Origin: Craterostigma plantagineum
Lineage: Eukaryota; Streptophyta; Magnoliopsida; Lamiales; Linderniaceae
DNA: 64,000 bases
Reading direction: 5' to 3'
Assembly: GCA_027422505.1 (NCBI GenBank)
Contig: JAPQWV010000762.1
Location: 62,001 to 126,000, forward strand
Shown: piece by piece, positions 59,295 to 64,000 of the stretch
Layout: every line of letters begins with the position of its first letter
How positions within the stretch are numbered: the first letter of the stretch is position 1
The notes under the pieces: model-generated
Database searches by the model: none
Seen by the model: only the letters and a program-made list of their open reading frames with translations
Told to the model about the DNA's origin: nothing
Program-made: the position numbers and the translations under genes

Positions 59295-61023
59295 TCATTC
59301 CCTTGGCGAAATCCAAAACACCAACAAAGCCATGGGAAGAAACATCAACAGATCAACCACCTGCAAAAAAAAATGAAGGCAAATAAAATTAAGAACGATT
59401 CAGCAACACTAAGGGTGTGTTTGGTACGCACAATGCGGTGCAAAAAGGAAAGGAAAAGTGTAATGGTACGAGACGCGGAGCGCAGCATACAATGTTGGAT
59501 GCATACCGTTACACATTTCCTTTTCTTTGCCACACCGAATTTCGCATACCAAACCCCCAAAAAAACCAAAAAAATCCAATTGCCAGTCTACTCACAACAA
59601 TCCCAGAAGCCGAAGAAGCCAAAGCTGAATACCCAATCTGAGGATCAAGAGAACGCTCCAACCCAATGTCATAAACCGCCGTCCCGTTAGGATAATAAAG
59701 CCCATAATTCCTCTCCGACGACGGGCCGGGCTTCAAATTCTCGTTAAAAAGCGCAAAAAAATAAACGTCGACGGGCTCCGAGGGCTTCAAAGGCGTCCCC
59801 TCGTTTCTCCTCACCTTCTCCAACAAATTACCGTTGTACAACCTCGCATTTTCGATGCTCGCCCCGACTTCGTTCGCATCGCCCTTCGAAGGCCATCCCG
59901 TCTCGGAAACCCTAACCCTAATTTCATCCCTATATCCCAAAACCCTAATCGCCGCGTAAACGGCGTCGATTTGCGCAAACAGCATATTATCGTAACGCAG
60001 TCCATTTCCCTGATCTAACACGCCTTTATTAGGCAAGAAAAGCGTGTAGTTCAGAGGTATCTCCTTCGGCCTCTCCATGTAGGCGAAGAAAGGGTAAGCA
60101 TTGATGAGGAAGGGCGAATTCGTCCTATTATGAAAATCGAGAATGGCGCGCAAATCCTCGACCAAGTCCTGCCTGAAACTGCCCGAGGAAGGCGGATAAG
60201 AGCTGCCCAAGATCGACGTAGAATGGGTCGTTGTGACATATATGCCCTCCTCGGTCAGCCCGAGATTCTTTAGGGCGGCGTTTACGTTCTCCATGGCGGG
60301 CAGTAAGTGGGCTGCGATCTGCTGCGAGTCGTTGGCGGTTAGGACCTCGTTTCCCACTGCGATGCAGCGGATCTTCGTGAGGGGGAAATAGGGTTTGATG
60401 TTTTTTCGACCCACGACTGGGCTTGGGTCGGGTCGGCCATGGTTTTTAGGTGCTCGTTTCCTAAGCCGATGACGAATTCGATCGCTGAGCTGGCGAATGC
60501 TGATAGGACGGTTGGGTTCGAGTCGTAGAGCTTGACTCGGGTTATGTTGAGGGCGTTTAGGAGGTGGGCCACGCGGGCGGGCGAAGGAAGGTCGTTTGCT
60601 ATTTGACCGTAGTTTATTCCTACGCGGCCTAGGGTTTGGGCGGGGATGAGTGAATATTCTGTATAGTGTAAAAATGCAACCTTTAGTTTAGAGAAAGAAA
60701 GAAAGCATCAAAATGCAATAAAAACATCATCTTTTTCCATGGAAAAGCTAGAGTTCAAGAATTAAACAAGAGAATCGAGATGGGAAATTTTTCCTAAGAT
60801 TCAAATCATGACAAATTTAACACACACACCCCACAAGTTCGAAACCCTTTATTTTCCTAACGATGTGATCTTGAAATTGAAATGACAAACACAAGCCTTC
60901 TTACAGCTGAATGTGAAGTGATAGCGAAATCAACAAAGTTTAGAAGAAAGAAACTGAAGAAGAAGAAGAGGAACCTGAAAAGGCGAGGATGAGAACAAGA
61001 GCTCGGAAAAGGAGGGTGGCCAT
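59295..61023 (-). CDS. GPI-type glucan endo-1,3-beta-glucosidase (GH17) with a one-base break
   Basis: Three exons on the minus strand: 60975-61023 (signal peptide, MATLLFRALVLILAFS), 59596-60658 (catalytic domain) and 59295-59360 (hydrophobic tail VVDLLMFLPMALLVFWIS). Catalytic motifs are IAVGNEV (acid/base Glu at 60346-60348) and SETGWPSKGD (nucleophile Glu at 59902-59904). RVGINYGQIANDLPSP and VKLYDSNP mark the domain start. The tail and its SSASG site suggest a GPI anchor. The enzyme would hydrolyse callose in walls or at plasmodesmata. The frame breaks at about 60395-60400 between SWVEK and NIKPYFPL: a run of six A (coding strand) needs a seventh, and exon 2 is one base short of the phase required. 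With it the protein is about 392 residues. A TATAAAG box is at 61105-61111. By memory the Arabidopsis counterpart is At2g27500 (glucanase 14). Confidence 0.9.
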
Positions 61024-63213
61024 TAGCTATATTCCGAACTAAAGCTATTATCACTGTCGATCGCCACCCCTCGGCTTTATTATTGCATGTGTGTGTGTAT
61101 ATATCTTTATAGCATCTATGCCTTTCTCTGAAAATTCAAAAACAAATTGTATATTTTATTAGCTCCCAATTAAGAAATATATGGAATTGGAAGCTGTGGC
61201 TGTGTAAGTTGAGATTCTTATTCCTTATTTTATTTAGTTGTCTTGATTTCGCTTTTCGCGTATCATTCTAAAAATAAAAAACGTGTTTCCTTATTTCGTT
61301 CTCAGACGGTGACTTATTTATGACAGCTTACGGGCTTTACTGTGTCCTAAATCGAAATATGAAAATTAATTTACCTTCATTCAATGCCTCTTAAAGGAAA
61401 ATTGATTAATTAAAGATAAGTAGTATAATACACTATCATGCAAGTGGGATAGACTTTATTCAGATTCCAACAAAGGTGAAGTTATCTGGTCCAGCTTAGT
61501 TTGTAAAAGGGTAACTATATACGTTTGTAATAGTATTCCAATTTAATGAAAACATACCAAAAAGAAAAACCCTCTGTTTGCAATAATATTTTCTTGTCTA
61601 CTTATTTATGACCACTTCTAATTTGGAATCAATGACAAATTAACTTTAGAAAGGTCATAATATATCCAAGAGAAAGATCTAGTAACTATATTTTCATTAA
61701 AAAAAAAATAGCATTAACAACTAGGTCGTATAATTTAGTCCAATTCCGATACTTCCTTTCAATGTGGAATATTAATACATGCATATTCTTATCAAATTTG
61801 AAGACTTATGTTTTCGATATAATTTGTTGCACATTTAAATATGAGTGCTACTCGGCAGAAATGTAAAGTTATAATTATATTTTAAAGTTAATGGATACAA
61901 GATGGTTGGTTGGCCTTTGACTTACAAAATATGCGATCCAAATATGGGTCATAGCCTTTGATTTAGGACTAATTTTTTTAAAGACCCTTAGATGTAAACA
62001 TACAAGGAAAGGCCCCCACAATCATATTAATCCAACAATTAAAGTTCTCTTCAATTGAACTCCAAAACTAAAAAGATGCACTAATTAGGTTCCAACCGCC
62101 AATAAATCACAAATTTAAAATGAGTTTCTTTTCAGAAAAAAAAAATGAGTTTCTTGTCTGAACCCGAAACTCGGCCCAACCCGACTCGGGTCTGAACCCG
62201 GTCCGCCCCGGATCGAACCCGACGTGTTCGGGTCAAACCCACCCGGTAATCAGGGCTGGTTTTTTTATTAGGAGGCCCTGTTCGAATTAAGGCCCATATA
62301 ATATTTTTTTTCTTTATGTGGCCTTATTAAGATATATTGGGCTTATTTCGTTAATTTATATATTTTAAAAATACAGCACATAATAAATTATGTGGCCCTC
62401 TAGTACACTGGGTCGGATTTGTGGTCCTGTGCAGTAGGCCTGGATGCACAGGCCCAAATCCGGCCCTGCCGGTAATATAATATTTTTTGTTTAGATTCAA
62501 TTTAGTTGCATACACGAAGAGTGTGCACCGGTTACCAGTTAATATTATCCACCAAATCATAAACTCATCGTTATTTCATGTGATTTACATAATAAAAATT
62601 AATAAATATTATTTAATTTATTGTTTGTTTCACGGCGATTAAAATGATATGCATATCTTATATTTTTCGAATATCAGAAATATTTAATTATTTTTAAAAT
62701 TTATTCCAATTTGAGTATTTTTAATTTTTAAAAATAAAAACATATTTTTGAATATAAAAAAATATAAGATATGCATACGCGTAACAAACAATAAATTAGA
62801 TGCATTTGTTGTTTTTTATTATTAAATCACATTAAATAACGATGATTTTATGATTTGGTGGATTATATAATTGATAAATATAAACTAAGTTAAAATAAAA
62901 AATAGAAAAAAAAAAAAAAGGAAAAGAGAAGGTCGCCCTTAATGGGAGCGACTTAAATAAAAAAGGAAATTAAAAAACATGCATCACACCTAGTACACGT
63001 GGTGCCGCGTTCATTAGACGAGGCGTCGCATTTAATACATTTGATTTTCACGATTTTATCAAATATTTTATCAATAATAACCTTATTTTATTAATTTTAA
63101 ATTTAAAATGCATTATTTTAATAAAAGCTTTAAATTATCTTTACTAGTAGAAAAATATCCAATCAAGTTGGAACACTGGTTATTTTACTCTAACACTAAT
63201 AACATCGTCATGA
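61024..63213. other. Intergenic region with an ACCCG-rich repeat and a small hAT element
   Basis: AT-rich. 62155-62250 is a GC-rich run of ACCCGA/CGGGTC words, a type met in sub-terminal transposon regions, into which the hAT element at 62251 has inserted. No gene. Confidence 0.5.
62251..62468. mobile_element. Small non-autonomous hAT element with perfect 8-bp duplication
   Basis: 218 bp, starting CAGGGCTGG and ending CCGGCCCTG, flanked by CCGGTAAT on both sides (62243-62250 and 62469-62476). Terminal sequence and GGCCC-rich sub-ends resemble the relic at 35277-36080, so it may be a deletion derivative of the same family. Confidence 0.85.
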
Positions 63214-63447
63214 TCATAGTACTCTTTCAAAGAGTACTTTGTTGACATGGGAATCCATTGTCTCAGGGCGACAATGAGCTGAATAATAGAAACTTCTAGC
63301 TATTGTAAGAAAGCTTTGCTTAATATCAGAATCCAAATCATCTTTGGTGAGCACTAATTTCACCAACTCTTGCATTTCTGAATTGATTTGGCAATTCACT
63401 TTTATGCCTCCCTTGTAAGCTATGCACTCATTGCCTTCAGCACTAGC
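63214..63447 (-). CDS. Class II diterpene synthase (copalyl diphosphate synthase-like), last exon only
   Basis: The minus-strand exon begins after a TACAG acceptor at 63448 and ends at TGA 63214, giving 77 residues. The sequence CIAYKGGIKVNCQINSEMQE, then IKQSFLTIARSFYYSAHC and the end HVNKVLFERVL, is the C-terminal signature of plant copalyl diphosphate synthases: ent-CPS of gibberellin synthesis and its relatives in specialised diterpene pathways. The catalytic DXDD motif and all other exons lie beyond the right edge, so the product (ent-CPS or another class II enzyme) cannot be told. The adjoining intron is over 550 bases and carries a large GA microsatellite. Confidence 0.8.
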   Translation of the reverse strand, partial: ASAEGNECIAYKGGIKVNCQINSEMQELVKLVLTKDDLDSDIKQSFLTIARSFYYSAHCRPETMDSHVNKVLFERVL

Positions 63448-64000
63448 CTGTATGTTCATATTCAAGAAAAAAAAAGAATTAAGACGGTATTAGTTGTAGT
63501 TAGGTTTATATAATGGAGGTGTGAGTTTTTTGAGGTGTTTGGTTGATGGGATTAAGTAATGATGTATGACATGTTTGGTATATGGGTTTAGATGGTATTA
63601 AGTTTAAATAAATACAATTACAAATCTATCATTCATTTATTTAACAAATCCGGTAGAGAGAGCATGGGAGAGAGAGAGAGAGAGAGAGAGAGAGGAAGAG
63701 AGGTAGAGGTAACGAGATATAGAGAGAGAGAGAGAGGGGGGAGAGAGATATAGAGAGAGGAGAGGGGGAGAGAGAGATATAGAGAGAGGAGAGAGGGGGG
63801 AGAGAGGAGAAAGATGGGGAGAAAGATAAATAGAGAGGGGGGGGTGAATAGAATAGAAAGTTAAATATAGAGAGAGAAGGGAGAGAAGGGAGAGAGAGAG
63901 AGAGATTATTAACAGAAAAAAAAATTAAATAGAATTTAAAATAACAATAGTTAATAATAAGGTGCGTTAAATAAAGGGAGGTAGAGGCTCCTTTAATTAC
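63448..64000. other. Presumed intron of the diterpene synthase gene
   Basis: No exon is recognisable up to the window end. 63520-63640 (GGTGTTTGGTTGATGGGATT and similar words) looks like a transposon-derived piece. The rest is dominated by the GA-rich tract. Confidence 0.5.
63655..63905. repeat. GA-rich microsatellite / polypurine tract
   Basis: About 250 bases of GA repeats broken by GGGG and ATATA units, almost pure purine on the plus strand. On the minus strand it lies inside the presumed diterpene synthase intron, as a CT-rich tract. Confidence 0.9.

Overview
The window is nuclear DNA of a flowering plant, most likely a eudicot. The evidence is GT-AG introns with AT-rich sequence, a chloroplast-targeted gene, plant-specific families (CLE peptide, NAC, class III peroxidase, GH17 glucanase), AT-rich intergenic DNA and many plant transposons. 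I could rebuild 15 complete or nearly complete protein-coding genes, plus the 3' exon of a sixteenth that runs off the right edge. No rRNA, tRNA or CRISPR array was seen.

Layout, left to right: a CLAVATA3-type CLE peptide gene (3.4-3.9 kb, +); an intronless aspartic protease (5.5-6.9 kb, -); a small conserved protein (9.5 kb, +) convergent with a chloroplast DUF1279/FAM210-like gene (10-10.8 kb, -); V-ATPase subunit E (13.3-15.8 kb, +); about 5 kb of transposon relics; an F-box gene (21.1-22.2 kb, -); 5.6 kb of MITE-rich DNA; GNA1 (27.8 kb, +) convergent with decapping factor DCP1 (28.6-31.6 kb, -); a secreted proline-rich protein (33 kb, +); a NAC gene (37.3-38.0 kb, -); a class III peroxidase (40.1-52.4 kb, -) whose third intron holds a 9.6 kb Ty3/Gypsy chromovirus-type LTR retrotransposon; exosome subunit RRP40 (54.7-56.4 kb, +); an EF-hand protein of the CML48 type (57.2-58.7 kb, +); a GPI-type GH17 beta-1,3-glucanase (59.3-61.0 kb, -); and the last exon of a class II diterpene (copalyl diphosphate) synthase (63.2 kb, -).

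From memory, several of these genes have best matches in one short stretch of Arabidopsis chromosome 2: CLV3 At2g27250, DUF1279 At2g27290, F-box At2g27310, CML48 At2g27480 and the GH17 gene At2g27500. The window therefore looks like a conserved microsynteny block opened up by transposons. This supports calling the CLE gene the CLV3 orthologue.

Five genes (VHA-E, proline-rich protein, NAC, peroxidase, GH17) each need one added base (the peroxidase two) to read through, although the protein is conserved on both sides of each break. The very young retrotransposon shows the same pattern: its two LTRs differ almost only by one-base indels, mostly in homopolymers. The most economical explanation is uncorrected single-base deletions in a long-read assembly, so these breaks should not be read as true pseudogenes without checking.

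The transposon layer is rich and often well delimited: solo LTR with 5-bp TSD, Helitron 3' terminus, MULE-type MITE with 10-bp TSD, Tourist-like MITEs with TTA TSDs, and three hAT elements with 8-bp TSDs, one keeping transposase remnants. I did not find a convincing new multi-gene system. The most interesting leads are the CLV3 locus, the retrotransposon-bearing peroxidase, the TCGACATTT repeat field in the LTRs, an old non-coding duplication at 19.2/20.5 kb, and the diterpene synthase at the edge.
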